Source: Astrothelium macrocarpum
Lineage: Eukaryota; Ascomycota; Dothideomycetes; Trypetheliales; Trypetheliaceae
Direction: 5' to 3'
Assembly: GCA_021030915.1 (NCBI GenBank)
Contig: JAGEMR010000131.1
Coordinates: 1-64,000, forward strand
Length of the DNA: 64,000 bases
Shown here piece by piece: positions 45,985 to 57,527 of this stretch. The notes below the pieces were generated by a model, which made no database searches, had not been told where the DNA came from, and saw nothing but the letters and a program-made list of their open reading frames with translations. Each line of letters begins with the position of its first letter. The first letter of the stretch is position 1. The position numbers and the translations under genes were made by a program.

Positions 45985-48387
45985 ATGTTGACTGCGGCAA
46001 GAAGCATCGGCGGCAGACGTTTTGCCATTCGCACATCGAAAATCTCAAGACCTATATTGAATCCTGCTCCAGGTTTGAGGGCGGAGCATATTCTTTCGAA
46101 GTCTCCGCCATCACTTAGCCGTGCAACCCTTCAAGGAGTCCGGACTTATGCAAATGGCCAAGGCAATCCGCCGGGTGGGATCCACATCAATTTTGGTGGG
46201 CCACCAGAGGACGGGAAACCTGCGCTTGAACAATATGGTATCGATCTTACTGCACGGGCCAAAGATGGGAAACTCGATCCTGTCATAGGAAGGGATGCCG
46301 AAATCAGGAGGACTATCCAGGTCCTAAGTCGGCGGACCAAAAACAACCCAGTTGTAATTGGCGCAGCAGGAACGGGAAAGACGGCCATATTGGAGGGCTT
46401 GGCCCAGCGCATCATCAAGGGTGATGTTCCTGAAAGCATCAAGGAAAAGAGGGTTATTGCACTCGATCTGGGACAACTGATTGCTGGTGCAAAGTTTCGA
46501 GGCGATTTTGAAGAGCGTTTGAAAAAAGTATTAAAGGAAGTTGAAGAGGCACATGGTGGCGTCATACTTTTCGTCGACGAACTCCATACGCTACTTGGAT
46601 TAGGCAGGGCGGAGGGAAGCATTGATGCAAGCAACCTTCTCAAGCCGATGCTTGCGCGCGGAGAACTGCAATGTTGTGGTGCTACTACTCTTAACGAATA
46701 TCGGCAGATTGAGAAAGATGTTGCTCTTGCACGCCGATTTCAACCAATCCAAGTTGGCGAACCTGATGTACCATCCACCATATCGATTCTTCGAGGCTTA
46801 CGGAACAAATATGAGGTCCATCACGGGGTTCGGATATCCGACGCTGCTCTTGTTGCAGCAGCGACCTACAGCAACCGATACATTACAGAGCGTTTCCTCC
46901 CAGACAAAGCAATCGATCTCATCGATGAGGCAGCAAGCGCACTACGTCTCCAACAAGAAAGCAAGCCTGACCCAATTCAAGAACTCGACCGACAAATCAT
47001 GACCATCCAAATTGAGCTCGAATCTCTCCGAAAAGAAACAGACGTCACGAGTCAAGAGCGACGAGAGAAGCTTGAAGGAACCTTGAAGTCGAAACAGGAG
47101 CAGGTGGCTGAACTAAACCAGAAGTGGGAGAAGGAGCGAGCAGAAATTGAAGCCATGAAGACGGTCAAGGAGGACTTGGAAAAAGCAAGGCTCGATCTGG
47201 AGACAGCACAGCGAGAAGGCAACTTTGCCAAAGCCAGCGAACTGCGATACTCGACAATACCATCGCTGGAACAGCGGCTGCCTCAAGAGGGTTCCGAGTC
47301 TGCTACGTCTTCGGATGCATTGCTGCATGACATTGTCACTCCAGATGACATAGCCAATGTCGTGTCTCGCACCACTGGTATTCCAGTCACCAAGCTCATG
47401 GCCGAGGATATCGCGAAGCTTGTGCATATGGAGGACACACTGCGGGAGTCCGTGCGAGGCCAAGATGAGGCTCTTTCAGCAGTCGCAAATGCAGTGCGTA
47501 TGCAGCGCGCTGGCCTCAGTGGTGAAAATCGTCCGCTTGCGTCTTTCATGTTTCTTGGGCCCACGGGCGTGGGCAAAACTGAATTGTGCAAGCGTATGGC
47601 TGAGTTCCTGTTCTCTACTGAGCGTGCCGTTGTACGCTTTGACATGTCTGAGTTCAAGGAAGGTCATACTGTGAGCAGGCTCATTGGTAGCCCAGCTGGC
47701 TATATTGGCTACGAAGATGCTGGGCAGCTTACGGAAGCCGTCAGACGAAAGCCGTATGCTGTTGTCTTGTTGGATGAGTTTGAGAAGGCCCATAAGAATG
47801 TATCGGCATTGCTTCTTCAAGTTCTGGACGAGGGGTTTCTCACCGACGCCCAAGGTCATCGTGTCGACTTTCGGAACACAATCATTGTGCTTACGTCGAA
47901 TCTTGGGGCCGAGGTCATTAGCGGCACTGATCCGATTCATATGCACAAAGGCGGTGCGCCGGCTGAGGCTGACGGTGGCATTGAAGATGAGCAACTGTCA
48001 CCTGCTGTCAAAAAGTCCGTTATGGATATTGTCAACGTCTCGTATCCTCCTGAATTCCTCAACCGTATCGACGAGTTTATCATTTTCAATCGCTTGAGCA
48101 AAGAGACTCTCCGGGAGATATTACAGATTCGACTAAAAGAGCTCCAGACCAAGCTGGACGATCGTCGAATTACTCTCGAGGTTCCCGATAACGTGAGACA
48201 TTGGCTTTGTGAAAAGGGCTATGAGCCTCGTTATGGCGCACGACCACTGAACCGCCTGATTGCAAAACAAATTTCGAATGGTCTCGCAGATAAGATCATC
48301 CGTGGAGAGTTGAAGTCTGGCGGTGCTGCAAGAGTCATTTTGAATGAAGATGAGTCGGGCTTACGCATTGTGACGTCCGGAAACTAG
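45985..48387 (+). CDS. hsp78: Mitochondrial Hsp78, ClpB-type disaggregase
   Basis: Single exon encoding 800 residues. The first ~55 residues are Arg/Ser-rich with few acids, a mitochondrial presequence. The Clp N-domain is absent, as in yeast Hsp78. AAA+ module 1 has Walker A GAAGTGKT at 126-133 and Walker B VILFVDELH. The middle coiled-coil domain spans roughly residues 325-445. Module 2 has GPTGVGKT at 525-532, VVLLDEFEKAH and the sensor block ending in EPRYGARPLNR. It resolubilises aggregates in the matrix together with Hsp70. An intron-free gene of this length fits a stress gene. Confidence 0.96.
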   Translation: MLTAARSIGGRRFAIRTSKISRPILNPAPGLRAEHILSKSPPSLSRATLQGVRTYANGQGNPPGGIHINFGGPPEDGKPALEQYGIDLTARAKDGKLDPVIGRDAEIRRTIQVLSRRTKNNPVVIGAAGTGKTAILEGLAQRIIKGDVPESIKEKRVIALDLGQLIAGAKFRGDFEERLKKVLKEVEEAHGGVILFVDELHTLLGLGRAEGSIDASNLLKPMLARGELQCCGATTLNEYRQIEKDVALARRFQPIQVGEPDVPSTISILRGLRNKYEVHHGVRISDAALVAAATYSNRYITERFLPDKAIDLIDEAASALRLQQESKPDPIQELDRQIMTIQIELESLRKETDVTSQERREKLEGTLKSKQEQVAELNQKWEKERAEIEAMKTVKEDLEKARLDLETAQREGNFAKASELRYSTIPSLEQRLPQEGSESATSSDALLHDIVTPDDIANVVSRTTGIPVTKLMAEDIAKLVHMEDTLRESVRGQDEALSAVANAVRMQRAGLSGENRPLASFMFLGPTGVGKTELCKRMAEFLFSTERAVVRFDMSEFKEGHTVSRLIGSPAGYIGYEDAGQLTEAVRRKPYAVVLLDEFEKAHKNVSALLLQVLDEGFLTDAQGHRVDFRNTIIVLTSNLGAEVISGTDPIHMHKGGAPAEADGGIEDEQLSPAVKKSVMDIVNVSYPPEFLNRIDEFIIFNRLSKETLREILQIRLKELQTKLDDRRITLEVPDNVRHWLCEKGYEPRYGARPLNRLIAKQISNGLADKIIRGELKSGGAARVILNEDESGLRIVTSGN

Positions 48388-48793
48388 AAATGTGTATCAA
48401 ATGATGTGGTTATGTACAGTATGATCTCAGCTTCTTGTATCAAATTGGGTTCAAGTTTAGACTTTTTGTCGTGTGCATGGCGGACGGCGCTTTGTGTTTC
48501 TCACCTCCCGTTATATACCCAACATTAGAATCTCCAATTTCATACAAATCAATTTGTTCTTTTGCACTTTGCCTTTCGTATGCCTACTTATTCTTGAAAT
48601 TCTCCACAGAAGTGGATGATGGGATGGCACGTTGTCTCCCTATGACGTACCAGAAACCTACCGGATTCGGAAAGCACGCGTCGACGCGGTTGCAATGACA
48701 TCTCCAACGCATCCAGAACAGATCCGAGCGACAGCTTCTTACCACGGCGCAAGCACGCAACTCTGGACAAGACTTTTCAACGGCGAGCAAATC
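48388..48793. promoter_or_regulatory. MSH5 upstream region, 406 bp
   Basis: It lies between the Hsp78 stop and my chosen MSH5 start. The MSH5 frame stays open upstream with another in-frame ATG at 48695, so part of this could be coding. No RNA gene is seen. Confidence 0.4.
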
Positions 48794-51700
48794 ATGAGCT
48801 TTAAAAAACCCGCCAGACCCTCATCGCAGCGGCGGCAATCGTCCGTAACATCCTCGCGGAGCAGTCAAGTTAGTCAGTCTTCATTTGTCAGTGGTCAGCC
48901 ACCCTACGGCCCTTCAAACTCTGTTGCTTCGAGCAATGCAGTAAGTATTGCCTGCATTTTCTCGCGCGCAAGTATCATGATCCCATTTTTAGTCAACTAC
49001 AGAAGTATCATGAGGGGTATTCTTGCTTACCTTCTCATGGCCAGGTCCCACCAACTCGTTCAGTCAGGCCTCATCAGATCTCTTCAAGTCCTCCAGTCAG
49101 CTCTCGCCGTGTCCACCTCGCGCCTCCAAATAGTGAAGAACTCTTTGAACCGCTTGCTCAATTCGATAATGAACAGCATCCAGCAAGCGAGATTGACCCA
49201 GATGCAGACGCGCTCAATGAAATCATCATGTCTGTTGACATGAGAGATAGAGGTACTGTAGGTTGCTGCTACTATATTGCTCGACATGAGCAACTGTACT
49301 TTATGGAGGACGTAAAGCTTGGCGGTGTGGATGTTGTAGATGCTTGTAAGCAGGTGGCGGGTAGAGCTCAATTTGTATTAATCCGTGTCACAGTAAAATT
49401 ATTCATCGATCCAACGGTAGTGATTCTTCCTGGTCGCGCCGATGATGCAGTAGTGGAGCGTCTTGATCCTGAAGCAAGGACCCGTAGCTCATCGGATGAG
49501 CCGAGTATGTAAAGATCTTAGATGAAGGTCAATGCTAATTTGTCTCGAGCAGATGATCAATTTCGATTGCCCTATCTAATGGACATTCGTCCTTCAAGCG
49601 AGTTTTCTTACGAAGGAGGCAAAAGCAAGCTTGTCAACCTATGCATCGGATCTACTGATGGTCCTCGACTCAATCTGGTAGTTCCGGGCGATGTTAACAC
49701 CAATAACGGGTTCGCGGGTATTGACAACGAACACGATAGCGGCACTCATAGTCGTCTCCTTCGGCTTTCTGCATGGATTGACATCCACAGTCATATCACT
49801 GTCCGTACAATTACTCAGCTTGCATAACACGTATTAATACAGTATAGGTTGGATGCGCCGGTGCATTGCTTACTTATTTACAGCGGCGAAGGGCAGCAAG
49901 CTTCCTCCCAGGAGATACGGCAGGACAAGCTATGTTCAGAATATCTGTGGTGGAAATGTTTTCGCTAAGCGGATCAATGTAAGAAAGCATCTTGTTCTCC
50001 TCTCTTCTCACTGATTCTGGAAAGGTTTGTCAATTTGGACACATTACTGTCCCTGCAAATATTCCAATCGGAGCCTCATCCTCACAGCCATAACCAAGGC
50101 TCCACCAAAACATCCTCTGGTTCGAAGGAGGGTCTCTCGATATATGGTCTATTCCATCACCTGACACGAACGCCGCAGGGAAAGTTCATGCTGAGGCAGT
50201 ATTTTCTCCGACCGAGTCTGGATCTTGAAGTTATTAACGAGCGTCTTGACACGATCAGTGTTTTCGTGAGACCGGAGAATGCAAATCAACTGGACGACTT
50301 GAGCAAGAATCTCGCCCGAATTAAAAACATTCGACCAGTCCTAATTCAACTGCATAAAGGCGTCAGCGGAGGTGCAGGTAGAGGAGGAGGCATTGCTCAA
50401 AGTTCATGGGCAAGTCTCCGAAGCTTCGTCTTTCATGCTCTAACCATCCGTGACGCCATTCAAGAAGTTGTTGGTGCCGCGGGCTTAGCAATTCACCGCA
50501 AGATTATGGAAAAGTTTGAAGGACATTATCTTGCCCAGGTCGGTGGACAAATCAATGAAATGATTGATTTTCACGAATCCGCCGAAAGCAACCGCACAAT
50601 AGTCCAGCGTGGGCTGGATCAAAAGCTTGACCAAATGAAACGCCGCTATGACGGAATCGAAAGCTTGTTATCAGAGGTCGCAGACCACATTTCCGCCGGC
50701 ATACCCCATCTACTAGGAGCAGAAGTGAATGTTCTTTTTCTCCCTCAGATCGGATATCTCATTGCTGTAAGACTGGACCCGGAAAGCCACGAGCCAGTCT
50801 ATGCAGGTGGCGTAGACGATCCATGGGAAAAAATATTTCATACCGATGATGTGGCATACTTCAAAAATAGCAAAATGGAAGAAATGGACGAGCATTATGG
50901 TGACATCTACTGCTCTATATGCGGTATGCACAAGCATATTTAGTAAACCCTACGTATCATCCGAGAGACCGCTGACTTTATTTTAGACAGAGAAATTGAG
51001 CTGGTACATGATCTTGCGCAATTTGTCTTAGGATATGAAGAAACGCTTGCAGTCACGTCTGATATCTGCGGAGAGTTAGACAGGTAATGCGATCATACAT
51101 CCAAACAAATTTTACTCCATTGACGTTCACAGTTTGTTGGCTCTTGCACATGGCGCAAAATCCCTTAAGCTTTGCAGACCCAACATTACAGAGCACAACA
51201 TTATCGCGATAGAAGGAGGACGGTAAGCCTCCCTTAATGCTGGCGATTTGCTTGTGTTGCTGAATGAACTCAGGCATCTTTTACAAGAACGGACGGTGCC
51301 CTCGTTCGTGGTCAACAACACTCACGTATTTGGTGGATCTGGGGGAGACCAGACGAACGAGGCACCTGAAGAAGATGGAGCTCCTCAGGCCGATTCACAG
51401 CCTACTCCGAACAATGGACCAAGTATGCTTTTGCTAACGGGCCCAAACTATTCTGGAAAAAGCGTCTATTTAAAGCAAGTTGCCATCATCACGTTTATGG
51501 CACATGTTGGAAGGTAATGGGACTGGGCTCTCATCAAAGCCATTGACTTAACTGACGCGTCAATTTAGCTTTGTGCCTGCGCAAAGGGCTACTATCGGCC
51601 TTACAGACAAGATACTCACACGTGTGTCAACTCGTGAGACAGTATCAAGGGTATAGATGAGCAATCAAGTAATATGCAAGTCGTTGACCTTTGTAGATCG

Positions 51701-52569
51701 AAAGCGTATTCATGATCGATTTGCAACAAATCACTATGGCACTAAACATGTTGACCAGACGCAGCTTACTCATCATTGACGAATTTGGAAAAGGAACTGA
51801 GTGCTACGGTTGAGTGATGGAACCATTTTGCAGAGCTTGGGCTAACGATTTTGGACCAGATGGTGCCGGACTAGCAGCCGGTATATTTGATCACCTACTT
51901 GGACTGGGAAACCAGAGGCCAAAAGTGATCGCAGCAACGCACTTTCATGGTAAGAAGAAGGAGATACGCTCTAAAAGTTCATGCTAACAGACTCAGAAAT
52001 ATTCGAGAACGATTTCTTGCAAGAGCGAGCGGGAATGCAGTTTAGACACATGGAAGTCCAAGTCGATAGCCAAGCGTCAGAGATTGATGGTCAAATCGTC
52101 TATCTATACAAGTAAGTCTTTATCTAGAAGCTAGAGCCGTGTGTGAGACGTCAAACTCACAGCAGCAGTCTTCAGCCCGGCCGTAGCATATCCAGCTATG
52201 GCACCTGGTGAGTAGTATAAATCCATGTCAAGCTCAAGCAGGCTCTCATCTAATCTCACAGCTGCGCGGCTATGAACGGCATTGCGCTGGAGATTGTCCA
52301 GCGGGCGGAGGAGCTCATCTCATTGTCGGCGAGAGGTGAAGATCTTGTAGCCGCTTGCGCAACTATGCCTGACAAAGAGATGCATGAGCTTGAGGAAGCG
52401 GTAGGTAATCACCATTTCCGAGGCTTGCTCGCTTGTTTACTGAGCGTTGGAATAGGAGCAGCTTGCTAGAAGTTTTCTGGGAACCGGCATTGAGGGGAAT
52501 GCCAAGCGAGTACTAGATGACATGTTGACCACGACAAATGCCACAATGACTACCAATTCAGGTCCCTAG
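48794..52569 (+). CDS. msh5: Meiotic MutS homologue MSH5
   Basis: My 16-exon model is 48794-48940, 49045-49345, 49394-49504, 49553-49800, 49848-49978, 50025-50923, 50987-51083, 51133-51222, 51274-51513, 51569-51650, 51697-51808, 51860-51949, 51997-52111, 52169-52207, 52262-52400 and 52456-52569, encoding 984 residues. The conserved start of the MutS region is IIMSVDMRDRGTVGCCYY, followed by the clamp/lever helices in the large exon 6. Walker A GPNYSGKS is at 731-738 and Walker B reads LLIIDEFGKGT. The C-terminus GRSISSYGTC...RAEELI is typical. MSH4-MSH5 stabilises crossover intermediates in meiosis. An upstream in-frame ATG at 48695 is possible. Confidence 0.93.
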
Positions 52570-54387
52570 GTTCGCTCGCAAAGCAGTCATCTTCAAATCA
52601 CGCTGAATTGGACTTCGATGTTGGTCGAGTAGTGCTTGACAAGAGGCTGCTAAAAGATTCACTGGCGATGAGTGTGGAAAGTTTTGTTGCTTGTAGGCTT
52701 AGATTCAGCGTATGGATTAGCTGACAACCGTGGAATCAATACAGTAATCGTGAAAAAGGTCGTCACATCACAGTTTGTTGGGCGTTAGCTTATTGCCAGT
52801 CTCTCCGGAAATTCACCAAGTATATCCAAATTGGGACCAAAACTTCAATGACACGCGGCGTTATAGGAAAAAGATTATTTTGACTCGCTCTGCTGGCCGC
52901 AATGCAGACTGCGCTAGTGTCATATCTTTTGTCGACACGAGAAAGAGCTAGCAATCGCAGGGAACAGTAATTGTCTCGGTCCAAGCAAGCAGACGTCGCA
53001 ATCATGTCTGATCAAAGAAAACAAGTCTCCAAGTGGATCCGAACGTTGCGCCCATAAAATAAACCAAGTCTACCTGATACACTACGTTCATTGGTGATGC
53101 CCTCACTCCTTGGCTGCAATTTCATAGACCGAATGAACATTCCATAAGATCCAGATTTTTCTGGTATCTGTCATTTAGATTTTTTCTGCCAAGAAATCCC
53201 GAGGTTTTCTCAAGCTGGCGAGTAGTCCATTTAACACCTTGTTCGATTCGATTACGCTGGAAATTCTTCGAAACGAAAGCATTCTTTTCCAATTGTCTCA
53301 AGTTATGGACATAGCGACAATGGCCCTCAAAGTAATATACATTTGTCTCGAGCGTATTGTAACCAATTTTGTCAAAGAAGGGATTACGTCTTCGGACCTA
53401 TCTAACTCAAAGATGCCCGAATGCATGATATCAATGACGATGACATGTCGTTTTTTCCTTCGATTGGAGCAACGAGAGTTAAGCTGCGTTGCTACTAGAT
53501 AGTCCTTAAATCTTTTGGTAACTACCCAGCACAGCTGGTAGGTCAAAGTCACACTCCGCCACCAGCAGAGCAGTCGAATGATAAATTATGCACCTTCGGC
53601 ACGCGTGAGAAAACGGCACAAGTAGGTCAAGAACGAGGTCAAGTGATGTTAGGCGAGGCCAAGAACACCTTTCTGAAGGATACTCATATTTATTAAGATC
53701 AAATTCCAGCACACATACAGCTCTTTAACAACCAGGAGCATGTTAAGACATGCACAATGAACAGCATTTTTGCCAGTGAAGACCACGTCCGTGTGATGGC
53801 GGTCTACCTGTGCGGACTGACCCAATAAGACACCAAACCGAACAACTCGACGGAAATTCGAAGTTAATGTAGGGGAGGGGGGAAAGCTATGGAGACCGCT
53901 CACAGATATAGTTGGCAAAATATGAAGCTGGCTAATTAAGAAGCAAACCAAAGTATAGATTCATTATCATGACTATATAAAGAGGTGCAGGGGTAGATTC
54001 GTTTGGGTTGACTCTACCTACCATCCTCTGGCTTCTGTCTTGGTTTGATACCACGATTTCTAATGAATGCCAACGCACTTATTGTCCCTCGTTGCTACTT
54101 CCGACACACACTTGCAGTTGCATGTTGTGAAGAAATCATTCGGGTATCTACCATGTGGTCTGTTCTGCGACTTGTTTTGATAAAGCTTTTGGCCGTTCAT
54201 GGCCCTGATTCGCTGCCCGCTGCTTCCTGTCCCCTATCATATACTAGTCAACGTTGTCCCTGCTTTGCGAGTCTGCGGAATTGCATATCAAAGATGTTCT
54301 GTGACCGTAAGCTTATGGGATGGATTGACCAAGTATGGGAGTTAAGTACCTGAGATAGAAGTAGGGACTTAGCGCTCTATTGGTGGC
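52570..54387. other. Gene-free gap, 1.8 kb
   Basis: It lies between MSH5 and the FHA-like gene. ORFs up to 102 codons occur, the longest at 54045-54353 plus strand, but none has a recognisable motif or splice partner. Composition is moderately AT-rich. No RNA gene was seen. Confidence 0.45.
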
Positions 54388-55095
54388 CTAGTGGTAGTGA
54401 AGCACGACCCAGAGCATGACAGAAATAGAAAGGATTGCCCCAATAAATCTCCAAACGTCTCCTGACTTCAAAATATTGCCCACAATCGTCCAGAAGGGTT
54501 TCAGGGTAACGACCCATGTCTCTACTGAGATTTCTTCGACTTTCCATTCACAGTATCCGCAGGTTGTCTCTGTATCGAACCCAATACGTACAACATCATT
54601 AGTCTTTAACGCGTACGGATGCTCAATTGAGTTTCGACTACCGTTTACAAAAATGGCAGTTAATGGCAGTCTTTTTCCCTTCGCCGCTTCGCATTGATCA
54701 TAATCGTGATTTCTTTCGATCATCACTTGATCATCATGCCAAATCAATTTTCCGTGGATATTCGAGACGCCCTTTCCTGGAATTCTCCAGACATCTGGAG
54801 AAGAGACATTGAAATATTGAGAGTCGCCTCCTGGGGGGCTTGGGGCATCTGCTACATTCCCGTCTGAGTTCACAATCAATTCGCTGCGATATCTCTCGAT
54901 CCAAATGACTTTGTCGGGCTGGATCAGAAAGGAATGGTTTTCGACCTGTCCACTTGTGGCTTTCAGACGGATGAATATGAGAGCTATACTCAGATGAGAC
55001 CAAGATATTGTAGTTCAATATTGAAACTCACTAGGCCGTGCGTTGTGTACCATGTTGAAAATGCCAGGCATTGGTCCAGTCCATTGATATGCCAT
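54388..55095 (-). CDS. FHA-like domain protein with C-terminal membrane anchor
   Basis: Two exons, 55095-55032 and 54983-54388, with a 48-nt intron, encode 219 residues. The start reads MAYQWTGPMPGIFNMVHNARP, then TLIFIRLKATSGQVENHSFLIQ. The middle (~residues 75-165) resembles an FHA fold in spacing: VSNIHGKLIWHDDQVMIERN, FVNGSRN and a late DVVRIGFDTET. The classic FHA SxxH reads SNIH here. The last ~18 residues are hydrophobic (FIGAILSISVMLWVV) and end in HYH, a tail anchor. I do not know a named family. A phosphopeptide-reading role at a membrane is inference. Confidence 0.6.
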
Positions 55096-55428
55096 TTTAG
55101 AGGGGATTGAAAGAATTTGTTGGAGTTGAACGAGCTTGCAGAGCAAGGCTGGAGTGTACGGAAGCCAAAGATCAACAAGGTGCCAAGGGTCGTGAGGAAC
55201 GTAGAAGAGCTGCGTAGGAGAGGACTGAGTCGGAGTGGGCTAAATAATCTAAATTAACAGATGACTCATAACTTTGCTCAGGAACGTCACCTGAAGTCAC
55301 AGACAAGCCATCTACTGGTGATGTAATAGGTTTCATCTGCGTGCTTCCAGTTTCTGAGCAATCGTGGCTCAGGCGCATTTACATATGTCATATCCAGAGC
55401 TAAAGCAACGATATCCATCATCGGTGAA

Positions 55429-55977
55429 TTAAAGCCTTAAAACTCTTGGAGGCAATTGCCATTTGCAACCCTTGTCGGCAAAAGGATCGCGTAGAGGATC
55501 ATCTTCATGACCATTTCCAAGTTTTCGACTAATCATTTGCCTCAATTCCACCTCATAGTTATGAGCACTATATTTGAAGAATTTTGCATTCCAAATCGGC
55601 TCGAAAATCTTTTGCAAAGATCACGGTAGACTTCCAAACATTCTTCGATGGACGTGCGCAAATGAACGAGCATGAGAGCAATCAGTCTACATGTGATGCG
55701 CTTGTCAGTCTCAAGAACAATCGATAATGGATGGTGAACTTGCCCCCCAGTACTTGTTCCAACGACAAGATCGAAGTATTCGCACGGTAGCAGAGGTCTT
55801 TTCGCGTCCTTTTCTCTGGCGCAATTGAGATCGCTCATGAAATAGTTGAGCACAACAAGCATAGCGATTCCTCGAATGCCTCCACCATCTTAATGGCCTG
55901 TTAGCTAGTAACACAAACGAGTACAGAGATCGTGCTTCACCCAGAATAAGTGCTTTCTTCCTATCTTGAGAGGTCAT
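55429..55977 (-). pseudogene. Broken patatin-like phospholipase
   Basis: The intact part splices as 55977-55941, 55888-55744 and from 55686. It gives the oxyanion motif DGGGIRG and the nucleophile elbow GTSTGG, joined exactly to LIALM by a GC-donor intron. Catalytic dyad context is therefore present at the N-terminus. Near 55612-55618 the frame shifts by one base: homology continues in another frame (IFEPIWNAKFFKYSAHNYEVELRQM) and ends at a stop at 55429. The catalytic Asp region and the rest of the domain are missing. Fungal patatins act as lipid acyl hydrolases. This copy should be inactive unless the shift is an assembly error. Confidence 0.72.
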
Positions 55978-56523
55978 GTACGTCTATGAACGCAGTGTTG
56001 GTCTATGTCTGTCTGCGAACTGGGATTTTTGGCCTCTGAGCAACCCTAAGCCAAAAACATTGAGTACAAAATACCTCTCAATCACAATTATGAATTTCTT
56101 CAGTAGCAGCTTTCAGCGTGACGAGTTAGTAGGTTCACACACCATTTTTCTTGGCACCGCGCCACGACCTAAACAATTTGAGCTTTCTCGCTTGCCCTGG
56201 CCCCCTTGATGTCGATCGTCGATATCCTCCTGGCTTGCAAGATACGCGAAAGCCTGCACCTTATTTCTCTCCATATGCCCCGATCTTAGCTCGATTAATT
56301 TTGTAGAAAGAGTTGGAAATACTAACCTTTCGCTCATATTCTATCAGTTTTCCTCCCTTTGTGTATCGTCGCATTCGTTCTCTGTTGCTCAACAGCAAGG
56401 ATCTTCCCTTTTCCGTACTTTCCAATTCCTGCTAGCGCCGATTACATGAATTCGAACCACCCGTTTGTGCAGTCTCAGCCTTCCGATCAAATGATTACTC
56501 CCTCGTTCTAAGTCTCCGGTTCC
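55978..56523. other. Gap between patatin remnant and orphan ORF
   Basis: About 545 bp with short ORFs on both strands and no recognisable motif. It may hold the promoter of the patatin remnant and of the plus-strand orphan ORF. Confidence 0.4.
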
Positions 56524-57135
56524 ATGGTTCTAGGGTATCATCGGAAGGCCGTCAAAGGCGAAAAGGAGTCGGTAGCCACTGGTTCTGATAATGCCGTTGC
56601 GGAGGCAACAACAATACTCCAAAGGATAGCCACGAATGAGACAAGGGGAATGAAAGAAGGCATAGCAAGTGGACAAGGCGTTCAAGTAGTCAATGAGCAG
56701 CTATGCGCAGATAGCATAGCATCACTGCATGACAACTCAATGGTGGAGACTATTACAATAGACGAAAGCGCGGTTAAGAAAGATGTACAGACTTTAATTC
56801 GGCATGGCAAAGAAAAGAAGGTGGCAGACAGAGCCAATTATCAGAGTACGGACACGTGCCATTCTAGCAAAGCAACATTCTGGCCGTATTGGAGATATCA
56901 GTTGTCGTCTCCTTCCCTATTCCGCCACCAAAAGTTGGAAAAGGCTGTTGAAAGTGATGAACATACAATCGAAGATCGAAAAATACGTATAGATAGCCTT
57001 GACTTTATCACTAACATCGGTACTGATGCTCTGATTTCCGAGGCCGTGCAACAAACCCATGAAATCAGCTTGCTCGGGGGCCCAACAAGTTTGGCGTCCG
57101 CAGTCGACCTTCTCATGAGTCAGTCAGAACAGTAA
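56524..57135 (+). CDS. Orphan ORF, 203 residues
   Basis: ATG-initiated ORF of 203 codons with a polar, charged composition (Glu, Lys, Ser, Thr rich) and no hydrophobic segment. Its stop TAA shares an A with the ATG of the next ORF. I recognise no domain. It could be a real lineage-specific gene, the first part of a frameshifted longer gene, or chance. The two ORFs have similar charged composition, which favours a single broken gene. Confidence 0.35.
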   Translation: MVLGYHRKAVKGEKESVATGSDNAVAEATTILQRIATNETRGMKEGIASGQGVQVVNEQLCADSIASLHDNSMVETITIDESAVKKDVQTLIRHGKEKKVADRANYQSTDTCHSSKATFWPYWRYQLSSPSLFRHQKLEKAVESDEHTIEDRKIRIDSLDFITNIGTDALISEAVQQTHEISLLGGPTSLASAVDLLMSQSEQ

Positions 57136-57527
57136 TGACGATTCAAACTGTTGAATCTGATGGAGATACTTCATTCAATGAAGGAAAGGGAAAGGTTAAA
57201 AAGCTCCAGAAGAAAGAGAAGCAACCGCCGGATGTTGGTCAAGACAAAGCCAAAAGACTCCATAAGGAGAGACAGCTGCAATTGGTTGAGAAAGATAACC
57301 GTGAATCGTCTAAGGCTCCTGAGCCTAAGACTAAGAAGCCTGACATTGTTCAAGGTGACACTGCAGAAAGTCGTCTCCAACCTCCCAGAACTCTCACCAG
57401 GGAGAATCCTAGCCGCGAGCTCAGCAAAAGCCTTGCGCAGAAGCACAGCCAAGCCCGTGGTGTCTGTGCTCTGAAGGGGCTCATGTTTGGTCTAGTGATC
57501 AAGCCATCGGTGCTCGTGCGCCGATGA
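57135..57527 (+). CDS. Orphan lysine-rich ORF, 130 residues
   Basis: It begins in a TAATG overlap with the stop of the preceding ORF. The first ~80 residues are Lys/Glu/Gln-rich and helical in character (KVKKLQKKEKQ, KRLHKERQLQ). The C-terminus becomes hydrophobic. It shows no known domain. It is probably the continuation of the upstream ORF after a one-base shift, or an unrelated low-confidence ORF. Confidence 0.3.
   Translation: MTIQTVESDGDTSFNEGKGKVKKLQKKEKQPPDVGQDKAKRLHKERQLQLVEKDNRESSKAPEPKTKKPDIVQGDTAESRLQPPRTLTRENPSRELSKSLAQKHSQARGVCALKGLMFGLVIKPSVLVRR

Noticed and set aside
48695..48793. Upstream in-frame ATG of MSH5
   Set aside because: The 33 added residues do not look like an MSH5 N-terminus. 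It is kept as an alternative start only.
54045..54353. 102-codon plus-strand ORF with many Cys residues
   Set aside because: Cysteine spacing matches no small secreted protein pattern and there is no signal peptide at its start.
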